From: Henricia sp. BOLD:AAB3569
Lineage: Eukaryota > Echinodermata > Asteroidea > Spinulosida > Echinasteridae
Direction of reading: 5' to 3'
Assembly: GCA_037783545.1 (NCBI GenBank)
Contig: JBBELK010000691.1
Span: 15,001 to 79,000, forward strand
DNA length: 64,000 nt
A program made the translations under genes and the position numbers. Positions 44,864-59,520 of this stretch are shown here, piece after piece; positions within the stretch are counted from its first letter, which is position 1; every line of letters starts with the position of its first letter. The notes below the pieces were generated by a model. That model did no database searches, had not been told where the DNA came from, and saw nothing but the letters and a program-made list of their open reading frames with translations.

Positions 44864-46318
44864 TAGCCAAAAACATTTATAATTTTCCTCAAAATCAGAA
44901 ATTTTCAAACTTTAATATTTCTTTGTCTGGGTGAGCAGTCAGGGTCTAATTCAAGAAATAACATCTATTGGGTCTAAGCAACATTTCCTGACGTTATGAG
45001 GAAAATCTGATTCGTACAATTTTTGGCCAAAAATGACAAAAATCATAAGGGGTTAGTCCAGTGATTTTTTGCAAAAATGGCCAAAAATTGACTTTTTGTA
45101 AAATGTCTCAGAAAGTACTCCTAACGAAAGTTTAGCCCGTTTTGGAACCTATTTCGATAGTTCTCGAAGCCAAAACCTATGAAAAATTGACATTTTGGCC
45201 AAAAACATTTATAATTTTCCTCAAAATCAGAAATTTTCAAACTTTAATATTTCTCTGTCTGGGTGAGCAGTCAGGGTCTAATTCAAGAGATAACATCTAT
45301 TGGGTCTAAGCAACATTTCCTGACATTATGAGGAAAATCTGATTCGTACAATTTTTGGCCAAAAATGACAAAAATCATAAGGGGTTAGTCCAGCGATTTT
45401 TGTCAAAAATTGCCAAAAATTGACTTTTTGTAAAATGTCTCAGAAAGTACTCCTAACGAAAGTTTAGCCCGTTTGGAACCTATTTCGATAGGTCTCGAAG
45501 CCAAAACCTATGAAAAATTGACATTTTGGCCAAAAACATTTATAATTTTCCTCAAAATCAGAAATTTTCAAACTTTAATATTTCTTTGTCTGGGTGAGCA
45601 GTCAGGGTCTAATTCAAGAAATAACATCTATTGGGTCTAAGCAACATTTCCTGACATTATGAGGAAAATCTGATTCGTACAATTTTTGGCCAAAAATGAC
45701 AAAAATCATAAGGGGTTAGTCCAGCGATTTTTGTCAAAAATTGCCAAAAATTGACTTTTTGTAAAATGTCTCAGAAAGTACTCCTAACGAAAGTTTAGCC
45801 CGTTTGGAACCTATTTCGATAGGTCTCGAAGCCAAAACCTATGAAAAATTGACATTTTGGCCAAAAACATTTATAATTTTCCTCAAAATCAGAAATTTTC
45901 AAACTTTAATATTTCTTTGTCTGGGTGAGCAGTCAGGGTCTAATTCAAGAAATAACATCTATTGGGTCTAAGCAACATTTCCTGACATTATGAGGAAAAT
46001 CTGATTCGTACAATTTTTGGCCAAAAATGACAAAAATCATAAGGGGTTAGTCCAGCGATTTTTGTCAAAAATGGCCAAAAATTGACTTTTTGTAAAATGT
46101 CTCAGAAAGTACTCCTAACGAAAGTTTAGCCCGTTTTGAACCTATTTCGGTAGTTCTCGAAGCCAAATCCTCTAAAAAATTGACATTTTGGCCAAAAACA
46201 TTTATAATTTTCCTCAAAATCAGAAATTTTCAAACTTTAATATTTCTTTGTCTGGGTGAGCAGTCAGGGTCTAATTCAAGAAATAACATCTATTGGGTCT
46301 AAGGAACATTTCCTGACG

Positions 46319-49300
46319 TTATGAGGAAAATCTGATTCGTACAATTTTTGGCCAAAAATGACAAAAATCATAAGGGGTTAGTCCAGCGATTTTTGTCAAA
46401 AATGGCCAAAAATTGACTTTTTTGTAAAATGTCTCAGAAAGTACTCCTAACGAAAGTTTAGCCCGTTTGGAACCTATTTCGGTATTTCTCGAAGCCAAAT
46501 CCTGTGAAAAATTGACATTTTGGCCAAAAACATTTATAATTTTCCTCAAAATCAGAAATTTTCAAACTTTAATATTTATTTGTCTGGGTGAGCAGTTAGG
46601 GTCTAATTCAAGAAATAACATCTATTGGGTCTAAGCAACATTTCCTGACATTATGAGGAAAATCTGATTCGTACAATTTTTGGCCAAAAATGACAAAAAT
46701 CATAAGGGGTTAGTCCAGCGATTTTTGTCAAAAATGGCCAAAAATTGACTTTTTGTAAAATGTCTCAGAAAGTACTCCTAACGAAAGTTTAGCCCGTTTG
46801 GAACCTATTTCGGTATTTCTCGAAGCCAAATCCTGTGAAAAATTGACATTTTGGCCAAAAACATTTATAATTTTCCTCAAAATCATAAATTTTCAAACTT
46901 TAATATTTATTTGTCTGGGTGAGCAGTTAGGGTCTAATTCAAGAAATAACATCTATTGGGTCTAAGCAACATTTCCTGACATTATGAGGAAAATCTGATT
47001 CGTACAATTTTTGGCCAAAAATGACAAAAATCATAAGGGGTTAGTCCAGCGATTTTTGTCAAAAATGGCCAAAAATTGACTTTTTGTAAAATGTCTCAGA
47101 AAGTACTCCTAACGAAAGTTTAGCCCGTTTGGAACCTATTTCGATAGTTCTCGAAGCCAAAACCTATGAAAAATTGACATTTTGGCCAAAAACATTTATA
47201 ATTTTCCTCAAAATCAGAAATTTTCAAACTTTAATATTTCTTTGTCTGGGTGAGCAGTCAGGGTCTAATTCAAGAAATAACATCTATTGGGTCTAAGCAA
47301 CATTTCCTGACATTATGAGGAAAATCTGATTCGTACAATTTTTGGCCAAAAATGACAAAAATCATAAGGGGTTAGTCCAGCGATTTTTGTCAAAAATTGC
47401 CAAAAATTGACTTTTTGTAAAATGTCTCAGAAAGTACTCCTAACGAAAGTTTAGCCCGTTTGGAACCTATTTCGATAGGTCTCGAAGCCAAAACCTATGA
47501 AAAATTGACATTTTGGCCAAAAACATTTATAATTTTCCTCAAAATCAGAAATTTTCAAACTTTAATATTTCTTTGTCTGGGTGAGCAGTCAGGGTCTAAT
47601 TCAAGAAATAACATCTATTGGGTCTAAGCAACATTTCATGACATTATGAGGAAAATCTGATTCGTACAATTTTTGGCCAAAAATGACAAAAATCATAAGG
47701 GGTTAGTCCAGTGATTTTTTGCAAAAATGGCCAAAAATTGACTTTTTGTAAAATGTCTCAGAAAGTACTCCTAACGAAAGTTTAGCCCGTTTGGAACCTA
47801 TTTCGATAGTTCTCGAAGCCAAAACCTATGAAAAATTGACATTTTGGCCAAAAACATTTATAATTTTCCTCAAAATCAGAAATTTTCAAACTTTAATATT
47901 TCTTTGTCTGGGTGAGCAGTCAGGGTCTAATTCAAGAAATAACATCTATTGGGTCTAAGCAACATTTCCTGACATTATGAGGAAAATCTGATTCGTACAA
48001 TTTTTGGCCAAAAATGACAAAAATCATAAGGGGTTAGTCCAGCGATTTTTGTCAAAAATTGCCAAAAATTGACTTTTTGTAAAATGTCTCAGAAAGTACT
48101 CCTAACGAAAGTTTAGCCCGTTTGGAACCTATTTCGATAGTTCTCGAAGCCAAAACCTATGAAAAATTGACATTTTGGCCAAAAACATTTATAATTTTCC
48201 TCAAAATCAGAAATTTTCAAACTTTAATATTTCTTTGTCTGGGTGAGCAGTCAGGGTCTAATTCAAGAAATAACATCTATTGGGTCTAAGCAACATTTCA
48301 TGACATTATGAGGAAAATCTGATTCGTACAATTTTTGGCCAAAAATGACAAAAATCATAAGGGGTTAGTCCAGTGATTTTTTGCAAAAATGGCCAAAAAT
48401 TGACTTTTTGTAAAATGTTTCAGAAAGTACTCCTAACGAAAGTTTAGCCCGTTTTGAACCTATTTCGGTAGTTCTCGAAGCCAAATCCTATGAAAAATTG
48501 ACATTTTGGCCAAAAACATTTATAATTTTCCTCAAAATCAGAAATTTTCAAACTTTAATATTTCTTTGTCTGGGTGAGCAGTCAGGGTCTAATTCAAGAA
48601 ATAACATCTATTGGGTCTAAGCAACATTTCCTGACATTATCAGGAAAATCTGATTCGTACAATTTTTGGCCAAAAATGACAAAAATCATAAGGGGTTAGT
48701 CCAGCGATTTTTGTCAAAAATGGCCAAAAATTGACTTTTTGTAAAATGTCTCAGAAAGTACTCCTAACGAAAGTTTAGCCCGTTTTGAACCTATTTCGGT
48801 AGTTCTCGAAGCCAAATCCTCTGAAAAATTGACATTTTGGCCAAAAACATTTATAATTTTCCTCAAAATCAGAAATTTTCAAACTTTAATATTTCTTTGT
48901 CTGGGTGAGCAGTCAGGGTCTAATTCAAGAAATAACATCTATTGGGTCTAAGGAACATTTCCTGACGTTATGAGGAAAATCTGATTCGTACAATTTTTGG
49001 CCAAAAATGACAAAAATCATAAGGGGTTAGTCCAGCGATTTTTGTCAAAAATGGCCAAAAATTGACTTTTTGTAAAATGTCTCAGAAAGTACTCCTAACG
49101 AAAGTTTAGCCCGTTTGGAACCTATTTCGGTATTTCTCGAAGCCAAATCCTGTGAAAAATTGACATTTTGGCCAAAAACATTTATAATTTTCCTCAAAAT
49201 CAGAAATTTTCAAACTTTAATATTTCTTTGTCTGGGTGAGCAGTCAGGGTCTAATTCAAGAAATAACATCTATTGGGTCTAAGGAACATTTCCTGACGTT

Positions 49301-50190
49301 ATGAGGAAAATCTGATTCGTACAATATTTGGCCAAAATGACAAAAATCATAAGGGGTTAGTCCAGCGATTTTTGTCAAAAATGGCCAAAAATTGACTTTT
49401 TGTAAAATGTCTCAGAAAGTACTCCTAACGAAAGTTTAGCCCGTTTGGAACCTATTTCGGTATTTCTCGAAGCCAAATCCTGTGAAAAATTGACATTTTG
49501 GCCAAAAACATTTATATTTTTCCTCAAAATCAGAAATTTTCAAACTTTAATATTTATTTGTCTGGGTGAGCAGTTAGGGTCTAATTCAAGAAATAACATC
49601 TATTGGGTCTAAGCAACATTTCCTGACATTATGAGGAAAATCTGATTCGTACAATTTTTGGCCAAAAATGACAAAAATCATAAGGGGTTAGTCCAGCGAT
49701 TTTTGTCAAAAATGGCCAAAAATTGACTTTTTGTAAAATGTCTCAGAAAGTACTCCTAACGAAAGTTTAGCCCGTTTGGAACCTATTTCGGTATTTCTCG
49801 AAGCCAAATCCTGTGAAAAATTGACATTTTGGCCAAAAACATTTATAATTTTCCTCAAAATCAGAAATTTTCAAACTTTAATATTTCTTTGTCTGGGTGA
49901 GCAGTCAGGGTCTAATTCAAGAAATAACATCTATTGGGTCTAAGGAACATTTCCTGACGTTATGAGGAAAATCTGATTCGTACAATTTTTGGCCAAAAAT
50001 GACAAAAATCATAAGGGGTTAGTCCAGCGATTTTTGTCAAAAATGGCCAAAAAATTGACTTTTTGTAAAATGTCTCAGAAAGTACTCCTAACGAAAGTTT
50101 AGCCCGTTTGGAACCTATTTCGGTATTTCTCGAAGCCAAATCCTGTGAAAAATTGACATTTTGGCCAAAAACATTTATAATTTTCCTCAA
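46319..50190. repeat. 11-monomer higher-order repeat in satellite 3
   Basis: The variant-rich stretch at 46319-46549 recurs at 49960-50190, 3641 bp or 11 monomers later. The copies differ by small changes, for example a one-base shift in an A or T run near 46418 and 50045. Confidence 0.7.
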
Positions 50191-53100
50191 AATCAGAAAT
50201 TTTCAAACTTTAATATTTATTTGTCTGGGTGAGCAGTTAGGGTCTAATTCAAGAAATAACATCTATTGGGTCTAAGCAACATTTCCTGACATTATGAGGA
50301 AAATCTGATTCGTACAATTTTTGGCCAAAAATGACAAAAATCATAAGGGGTTAGTCCAGCGATTTTTGTCAAAAATTGCCAAAAATTGACTTTGTGTAAA
50401 ATGTCTCAGAAAGTACTCCTAACGAAAGTTTAGCCCGTTTGGAACCTATTTCGGTATTTCTCGAAGCCAAATCCTGTGAAAAATTGACATTTTGGCCAAA
50501 AACATTTATAATTTTCCTCAAAATCATAAATTTTCAAACTTTAATATTTATTTGTCTGGGTGAGCAGTTAGGGTCTAATTCAAGAAATAACATCTATTGG
50601 GTCTAAGCAACATTTCCTGACATTATGAGGAAAATCTGATTCGTACAATTTTTGGCCAAAAATGACAAAAATCATAAGGGGTTAGTCCAGCTATTTTTGT
50701 CAAAAATGGCCAAAAATTGACTTTTTGTCAAATGTCTCAGAAAGTACTCCTAACGAAAGTTTAGCCCGTTTGGAACCTATTTCGATAGTTCTCGAAGCCA
50801 AAACCTATGAAAAATTGACATTTTGGCCAAAAACATTTATAATTTTCCTCAAAATCAGAAATTTTCAAACTTTAATATTTCTTTGTCTGGGTGAGCAGTC
50901 AGGGTCTAATTCAAGAAATAACATCTATTGGGTCTAAGCAACATTTCCTGACATTATGAGGAAAATCTGATTCGTACAATTTTTGGCCAAAAATGACAAA
51001 AATCATAAGGGGTTATAGTCCAGTGATTTTTTGCAAAAATGGCCAAAAATTGACTTTTTGTAAAATGTTTCAGAAAGTACTCCTAACGAAAGTTTAGCCC
51101 GTTTTGAACCTATTTCGGTAGTTCTCGAAGCCAAATCCTATGAAAAATTGACATTTTGGCCAAAAACATTTATAATTTTCCTCAAAATCAGAAATTTTCA
51201 AACTTTAATATTTCTTTGTCTGGGTGAGCAGTTAGGGTCTAATTCAAGAAATAACATCTATTGGGTCTAAGCAACATTTCCTGACATTATGAGGAAAATC
51301 TGATTCGTACAATTTTTGGCCAAAAATGACAAAAATCATAAGGGGTTAGTCCAGCGATTTTTGTCAAAAATGGCCAAAAATTGACTTTTTGTAAAATGTC
51401 TCAGAAAGTACTCCTAACGAAAGTTTAGCCCGTTTTGAACCTATTTCGGTAGTTCTCGAAGCCAAATCCTATGAAAAATTGACATTTTGGCCAAAAACAT
51501 TGATAATTTTCCTCAAAACTTTAATATTTCTTTGTCTGGGTGAGCAGTCAGGGTCTAATTCAAGAAATAACATCTATTGGGTCTAAGCAACATTTCCTGA
51601 CATTATGAGGAAAATCTGATTCGTACAATTTATGGCCAAAAATGACAAAAATCATAAGGGGTTAGTCCAGCGATTTTTGTCAAAAATGGCTAAAAATTGA
51701 CTTTTTGTAAAATGTCTCAGAAAGTACTCCTAACGAAAGTTTAGCCCGTTTGGAACCTATTTCGGTAGTTCTCGAAGCCAAATCCTCTGAAAAATTGACA
51801 TTTTGGCCAAAAACATTTATAATTTTCCTCAAAATCAGAAATTTTCAAACTTTAATATTTCTTTGTCTGGGTGAGCAGTCAGGGTCTAATTCAAGAAATA
51901 ACATCTATTGGGTCTAAGCAACATTTCCTGACATCATGAGGAAAATCTGATTCGTACAATTTTTGGCCAAAAATGACAAAAATCATAAGGGGTTAGTCCA
52001 GCGATTTTTGTCAAAAATGGCCAAAAATTGACTTTTTGTAAAATGTCTCAGAAAGTACTCCTAACGAAAGTTTAGCCCGTTTTGAACCAATTTCGGTAGT
52101 TCTCGAAGCCAAATCCTATGAAAAATTGACATTTTGGCCAAAAACATTTATAATTTTCCTCAAAATCAGAAATTTTCAAACTTTAATATTTCTTTGTCTG
52201 GGTGAGCAGTCAGGGTCTAATTCAAGAAATAACATCTATTGGGTCTAAGCAACATTTCCTGACATCATGAGGAAAATCTGATTCGTACAATTTTTGGCCA
52301 AAAATGACAAAAATCATAAGGGGTTAGTCCAGCGATTTTTGTCAAAAATGGCCAAAAATTGACTTCTTTTAAAATGTCTCAGAAAGTACTCCTAACGAAG
52401 GTTTAGCCCGTTTGGAACCTATTTCGGTATTTCTCGAAGCCAAATCCTGTGAAAAATTGACATTTTGGCCAAAAACATTTATAATTTTCCTCAAAATCAG
52501 AAATTTTCAAACTTTAATATTTCTTTGTCTGGGTGAGCAGTTAGGGTCTAATTCAAGAAATAACATCTATTGGGTCTAAGCAACATTTCCTGACATTATG
52601 AGGAAAATCTGATTCGTACAATTTTTGGCCAAAAATGACAAAAATCATAAGGGGTTAGTCCAGTGATTTTTTGCAAAAATGGCCAAAAATTGACTTTTTG
52701 TAAAATGTTTCAGAAAGTACTCCTAACGAAAGTTTAGCCCGTTTTGAACCTATTTCGGTAGTTCTCGAAGCCAAATCCTATGAAAAATTGACATTTTGGC
52801 CAAAAACATTGATAATTTTCCTCAAAATTTTAATATTTCTTTGTCTGGGTGAGCAGTCAGGGTCTAATTCAAGAAATAACATCTATTGGGTCTAAGCAAC
52901 ATTTCCTGACATTATGAGGAAAATCTGATTCGTACAATTTATGGCCAAAAATGACAAAAATCATAAGGGGTTAGTCCAGCGATTTTTGTCAAAAATGGCT
53001 AAAAATTGACTTTTTGTAAAATGTCTCAGAAAGTACTCCTAACGAAAGTTTAGCCCGTTTGGAACCTATTTCGGTAGTTCTCGAAGCCAAATCCTCTGAA

Positions 53101-56100
53101 AAATTGACATTTTGGCCAAAAACATTTATAATTTTCCTCAAAATCAGAAATTTTCAAACTTTAATATTTCTTTGTCTGGGTGAGCAGTCAGGGTCTAATT
53201 CAAGAAATAACATCTATTGGGTCTAAGGAACATTTCCTGACATTATGAGGAAAATCTGATTCGTACAATTTTTGGCCAAAAATGACAAAAATCATAAGGG
53301 AACGTCCAGCGATTTTTGTCAAAAATGGCCAAAAATTGACTTCTTTTAAAATGTCTCAGAAAGTACTCCTAACGAAGGTTTAGCCCGTTTGGAACCTATT
53401 TCGGTATTTCTCGAAGCCAAATCCTGTGAAAAATTGACATTTTGGCCAAAAACATTTATAATTTTCCTCAAAATCAGAAATTTTCAAACTTTAATATTTC
53501 TTTGTCTGGGTGAGCAGTCAGGGTCTAATTCAAGAAATAACATCTATTGGGTCTAAAGAACATTTCCTGACATTATGAGGAAAATCTGATTCGTACAATT
53601 TTTGGCCAAAAATGACAAAAATCATAAGGGGTTAGTCCAGCGATTTTTGTCAAAAATGGCCAAAAATTGACTTCTTTTAAAATGTCTCAGAAAGTACTCC
53701 TAACGAAGGTTTTTTAGCCCGTTTGGAACCTATTTCGGTATTTCTCGAAGCCAAATCCTGTGAAAAATTGACATTTTGGCCAAAAACATTTATAATTTTC
53801 CTCAAAATCAGAAATTTTCAAACTTTAATATTTCTTTGTCTGGGTGAGCAGTCAGGGTCTAATTCAAGAAATAACATCTATTGGGTCTAAGCAACATTTC
53901 CTGACGTTATGAGGAAAATCTGATTCGTACAATTTTTGGCCAAAAATGACAAAAATCATAAGGGGTTAGTCCAGCGATTTTTGTCAAAAATGGCCAAAAA
54001 TTGACTTCTTTTAAAATGTCTCAGAAAGTACTCCTAACGAAGGTTTAGCCCGTTTGGAACCTATTTCGGTATTTCTCGAAGCCAAATCCTGTGAAAAATT
54101 GACATTTTGGCCAAAAACATTTATAATTTTCCTCAAAATCAGAAATTTTCAAACTTTAATATTTCTTTGTCTGGGTGAGCAGTTAGGGTCTAATTCAAGA
54201 AATAACATCTATTGGGTCTAAGCAACATTTCCTGACATTATGAGGAAAATCTGATTCGTACAATTTTTGGCCAAAAATGACAAAAATCATAAGGGGTTAG
54301 TCCAGTGATTTTTTGCAAAAATGGCCAAAAATTGACTTTTTGTAAAATGTTTCAGAAAGTACTCCTAACGAAAGTTTAGCCCGTTTTGAACCTATTTCGG
54401 TAGTTCTCGAAGCCAAATCCTATGAAAAATTGACATTTTGGCCAAAAACATTGATAATTTTCCTCAAAATTTTAATATTTCTTTGTCTGGGTGAGCAGTC
54501 AGGGTCTAATTCAAGAAATAACATCTATTGGGTCTAAGCAACATTTCCTGACATTATGAGGAAAATCTGATTCGTACAATTTATGGCCAAAAATGACAAA
54601 AATCATAAGGGGTTAGTCCAGCGATTTTTGTCAAAAATGGCTAAAAATTGACTTTTTGTAAAATGTCTCAGAAAGTACTCCTAACGAAAGTTTAGCCCGT
54701 TTGGAACCTATTTCGGTAGTTCTCGAAGCCAAATCCTCTGAAAAATTGACATTTTGGCCAAAAACATTTATAATTTTCCTCAAAATCAGAAATTTTCAAA
54801 CTTTAATATTTCTTTGTCTGGGTGAGCAGTCAGGGTCTAATTCAAGAAATAACATCTATTGGGTCTAAGGAACATTTCCTGACATTATGAGGAAAATCTG
54901 ATTCGTACAATTTTTGGCCAAAAATGACAAAAATCATAAGGGGTTAGTCCAGCGATTTTTGTCAAAAATGGCCAAAAATTGACTTCTTTTAAAATGTCTC
55001 AGAAAGTACTCCTAACGAAGGTTTAGCCCGTTTGGAACCTATTTCGGTATTTCTCGAAGCCAAATCCTGTGAAAAATTGACATTTTGGCCAAAAACATTT
55101 ATAATTTTCCTCAAAATCAGAAATTTTCAAACTTTAATATTTCTTTGTCTGGGTGAGCAGTCAGGGTCTAATTCAAGAAATAACATCTATTGGGTCTAAA
55201 GAACATTTCCTGACATTATGAGGAAAATCTGATTCGTACAATTTTTGGCCAAAAATGACAAAAATCATAAGGGGTTAGTCCAGCGATTTTTGTCAAAAAT
55301 GGCCAAAAATTGACTTCTTTTAAAATGTCTCAGAAAGTACTCCTAACGAAGGTTTAGCCCGTTTGGAACCTATTTCGGTATTTCTCGAAGCCAAATCCTG
55401 TGAAAAATTGACATTTTGGCCAAAAACATTTATAATTTTCCTCAAAATCAGAAATTTTCAAACTTTAATATTTCTTTGTCTGGGTGAGCAGTTAGGGTCT
55501 AATTCAAGAAATAACATCTATTGGGTCTAAGCAACATTTCCTGACATTATGAGGAAAATCTGATTCGTACAATTTTTGGCCAAAAATGACAAAAATCATA
55601 AGGGGTTAGTCCAGCGATTTTTGTCAAAAATGGCCAAAAATTGACTTTTTGTAAAATGTCTCAGAAAGTACTCCTAACGAAAGTTTAGCCCGTTTTGAAC
55701 CTATTTCGGTATTTCTCGAAGCCAAATCCTGTGAAAAATTGACATTTTGGCCAAAAACATTTATAATTTTCCTCAAAATCAGAAATTTTCAAACTTTAAT
55801 ATTTCTTTGTCTGGGTGAGCAGTCAGGGTCTAATTCAAGAAATAACATCTATTGGGTCTAAGCAACATTTCCTGACATTATGAGGAAAATCTGATTCGTA
55901 CAATTTATGGCCAAAAATGACAAAAATCATAAGGGGTTAGTCCAGCGATTTTTGTCAAAAATGGCTAAAAATTGACTTTTTGTAAAATGTCTCAGAAAGT
56001 ACTCCTAACGAAAGTTTAGCCCGTTTGGAACCTATTTCGGTAGTTTTCGAAGCCAAATCCTCTGAAAAATTGACATTTTGGCCAAAAACATTTATAATTT

Positions 56101-59100
56101 TCTTCAAAATCAGAAATTTTCAAACTTTAATATTTCTTTGTCTGGGTGAGCAGTCAGGGTCTAATTCAAGAAATAACATCTATTGGGTCTAAGGAACATT
56201 TCCTGACATTATGAGGAAAATCTGATTCGTACAATTTTTGGCCAAAAATGACAAAAATCATAAGGGGTTAGTCCAGCGATTTTTGTCAAAAATGGCCAAA
56301 AATTGACTTTTTGTAAAATGTCTCAGAAAGTACTCCTAACGAAAGTTTAGCCCGTTTGGAACCTATTTCGATAGTTCTCGAAGCCAAAACCTATGAAAAA
56401 TTGACATTTTGGCCAAAAACATTTATAATTTTCCTCAAAATCAGAAATTTTCAAACTTTAATATTTCTTTGTCTGGGTGAGCAGTCAGGGTCTAATTCAA
56501 GAAATAACATCTATTGGGTCTAAGGAACATTTCCTGACATTATGAGGAAAATCTGATTCGTACAATTTTTGGCCAAAAATGACAAAAATCATAAGGGGTT
56601 AGTCCAGCGATTTTTGTCAAAAATGGCCAAAAATTGACTTCTTTTAAAATGTCTCAGAAAGTACTCCTAACGAAGGTTTAGCCCGTTTGGAACCTATTTC
56701 GGTATTTCTCGAAGCCAAATCCTGTGAAAAATTGACATTTTGGCCAAAAACATTTATAATTTTCCTCAAAATCAGAAATTTTCAAACTTTAATATTTCTT
56801 TGTCTGGGTGAGCAGTTAGGGTCTAATTCAAGAAATAACATCTATTGGGTCTAAGCAACATTTCCTGACATTATGAGGAAAATCTGATTCGTACAATTTT
56901 TGGCCAAAAATGACAAAAATCATAAGGGGTTAGTCCAGCGATTTTTGTCAAAAATGGCCAAAAATTGACTTTTTGTAAAATGTCTCAGAAAGTACTCCTA
57001 ACGAAAGTTTAGCCCGTTTGGAACCTATTTCGATAGTTCTCGAAGCCAAAACCTATGAAAAATTGACATTTTGGCCAAAAACATTTATAATTTTCCTCAA
57101 AATCAGAAATTTTCAAACTTTAATATTTCTTTGTCTGGGTGAGCAGTCAGGGTCTAATTCAAGAAATAACATCTATTGGGTCTAAGCAACATTTCCTGAC
57201 ATCATGAGGAAAATCTGATTCGTACAATTTTTGGCCAAAAATGACAAAAATCATAAGGGGTTAGTCCAGCGATTTTTGTCAAAAATGGCCAAAAATTGAC
57301 TTTTTGTAAAATGTCTCAGAAAGTACTCCTAACGAAAGTTTAGCCCGTTTTGAACCAATTTCGGTAGTTCTCGAAGCCAAATCCTATGAAAAATTGACAT
57401 TTTGGCCAAAAACATTGATAATTTTCCTCAAAATCAGAAATTTTCAAACTTTAATATTTCTTTGTCTGGGTGAGCAGTCAGGGTCTAATTCAAGAAATAA
57501 CATCTATTGGGTCTAAGCAACATTTCCTGACATCATGAGGAAAATCTGATTCGTACAATTTTTGGCCAAAAATGACAAAAATCATAAGGGGTTAGTCCAG
57601 CGATTTTTGTCAAAAATGGCCAAAAATTGACTTCTTTTAAAATGTCTCAGAAAGTACTCCTAACGAAGGTTTAGCCCGTTTGGAACCTATTTCGGTATTT
57701 CTCGAAGCCAAATCCTGTGAAAAATTGACATTTTGGCCAAAAACATTTATAATTTTCCTCAAAATCAGAAATTTTCAAACTTTAATATTTCTTTGTCTGG
57801 GTGAGCAGTTAGGGTCTAATTCAAGAAATAACATCTATTGGGTCTAAGCAACATTTCCTGACATTATGAGGAAAATCTGATTCGTACAATTTTTGGCCAA
57901 AAATGACAAAAATCATAAGGGGTTAGTCCAGTGATTTTTTGCAAAAATGGCCAAAAATTGACTTTTTGTAAAATGTTTCAGAAAGTACTCCTAACGAAAG
58001 TTTAGCCCGTTTTGAACCTATTTCGGTAGTTCTCGAAGCCAAATCCTATGAAAAATTGACATTTTGGCCAAAAACATTGATAATTTTCCTCAAAATTTTA
58101 ATATTTCTTTGTCTGGGTGAGCAGTCAGGGTCTAATTCAAGAAATAACATCTATTGGGTCTAAGCAACATTTCCTGACATTATGAGGAAAATCTGATTCG
58201 TACAATTTATGGCCAAAAATGACAAAAATCATAAGGGGTTAGTCCAGCGATTTTTGTCAAAAATGGCTAAAAATTGACTTTTTGTAAAATGTCTCAGAAA
58301 GTACTCCTAACGAAAGTTTAGCCCGTTTGGAACCTATTTCGGTAGTTCTCGAAGCCAAATCCTCTGAAAAATTGACATTTTGGCCAAAAACATTTATAAT
58401 TTTCCTCAAAATCAGAAATTTTCAAACTTTAATATTTCTTTGTCTGGGTGAGCAGTCAGGGTCTAATTCAAGAAATAACATCTATTGGGTCTAAGGAACA
58501 TTTCCTGACATTATGAGGAAAATCTGATTCGTACAATTTTTGGCCAAAAATGACAAAAATCATAAGGGGTTAGTCCAGCGATTTTTGTCAAAAATGGCCA
58601 AAAATTGACTTCTTTTAAAATGTCTCAGAAAGTACTCCTAACGAAGGTTTAGCCCGTTTGGAACCTATTTCGGTATTTCTCGAAGCCAAATCCTGTGAAA
58701 AATTGACATTTTGGCCAAAAACATTTATAATTTTCCTCAAAATCAGAAATTTTCAAACTTTAATATTTCTTTGTCTGGGTGAGCAGTCAGGGTCTAATTC
58801 AAGAAATAACATCTATTGGGTCTAAAGAACATTTCCTGACATTATGAGGAAAATCTGATTCGTACAATTTTTGGCCAAAAATGACAAAAATCATAAGGGG
58901 TTAGTCCAGCGATTTTTGTCAAAAATGGCCAAAAATTGACTTCTTTTAAAATGTCTCAGAAAGTACTCCTAACGAAGGTTTAGCCCGTTTGGAACCTATT
59001 TCGGTATTTCTCGAAGCCAAATCCTGTGAAAAATTGACATTTTGGCCAAAAACATTTATAATTTTCCTCAAAATCAGAAATTTTCAAACTTTAATATTTC

Positions 59101-59520
59101 TTTGTCTGGGTGAGCAGTCAGGGTCTAATTCAAGAAATAACATCTATTGGGTCTAAAGAACATTTCCTGACATTATGAGGAAAATCTGATTCGTACAATT
59201 TTTGGCCAAAAATGACAAAAATCATAAGGGGTTAGTCCAGCGATTTTTGTCAAAAATGGCCAAAAATTGACTTTTTGTAAAATGTCTCAGAAAGTACTCC
59301 TAACGAAAGTTTAGCCCGTTTGGAACCTATTTCGATAGTTCTCGAAGCCAAAACCTATGAAAAATTGACATTTTGGCCAAAAACATTTATAATTTTCCTC
59401 AAAATCAGAAATTTTCAAACTTTAATATTTCTTTGTCTGGGTGAGCAGTTAGGGTCTAATTCAAGAAATAACATCTATTGGGTCTAAGCAACATTTCCTG
59501 ACATCATGAGGAAAATCTGA

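Noticed and set aside
46319-46549. 76-codon minus-strand frame repeated at 49960
   Set aside because: It exists only because a one-base indel variant of the satellite 3 monomer was copied with an 11-monomer unit.
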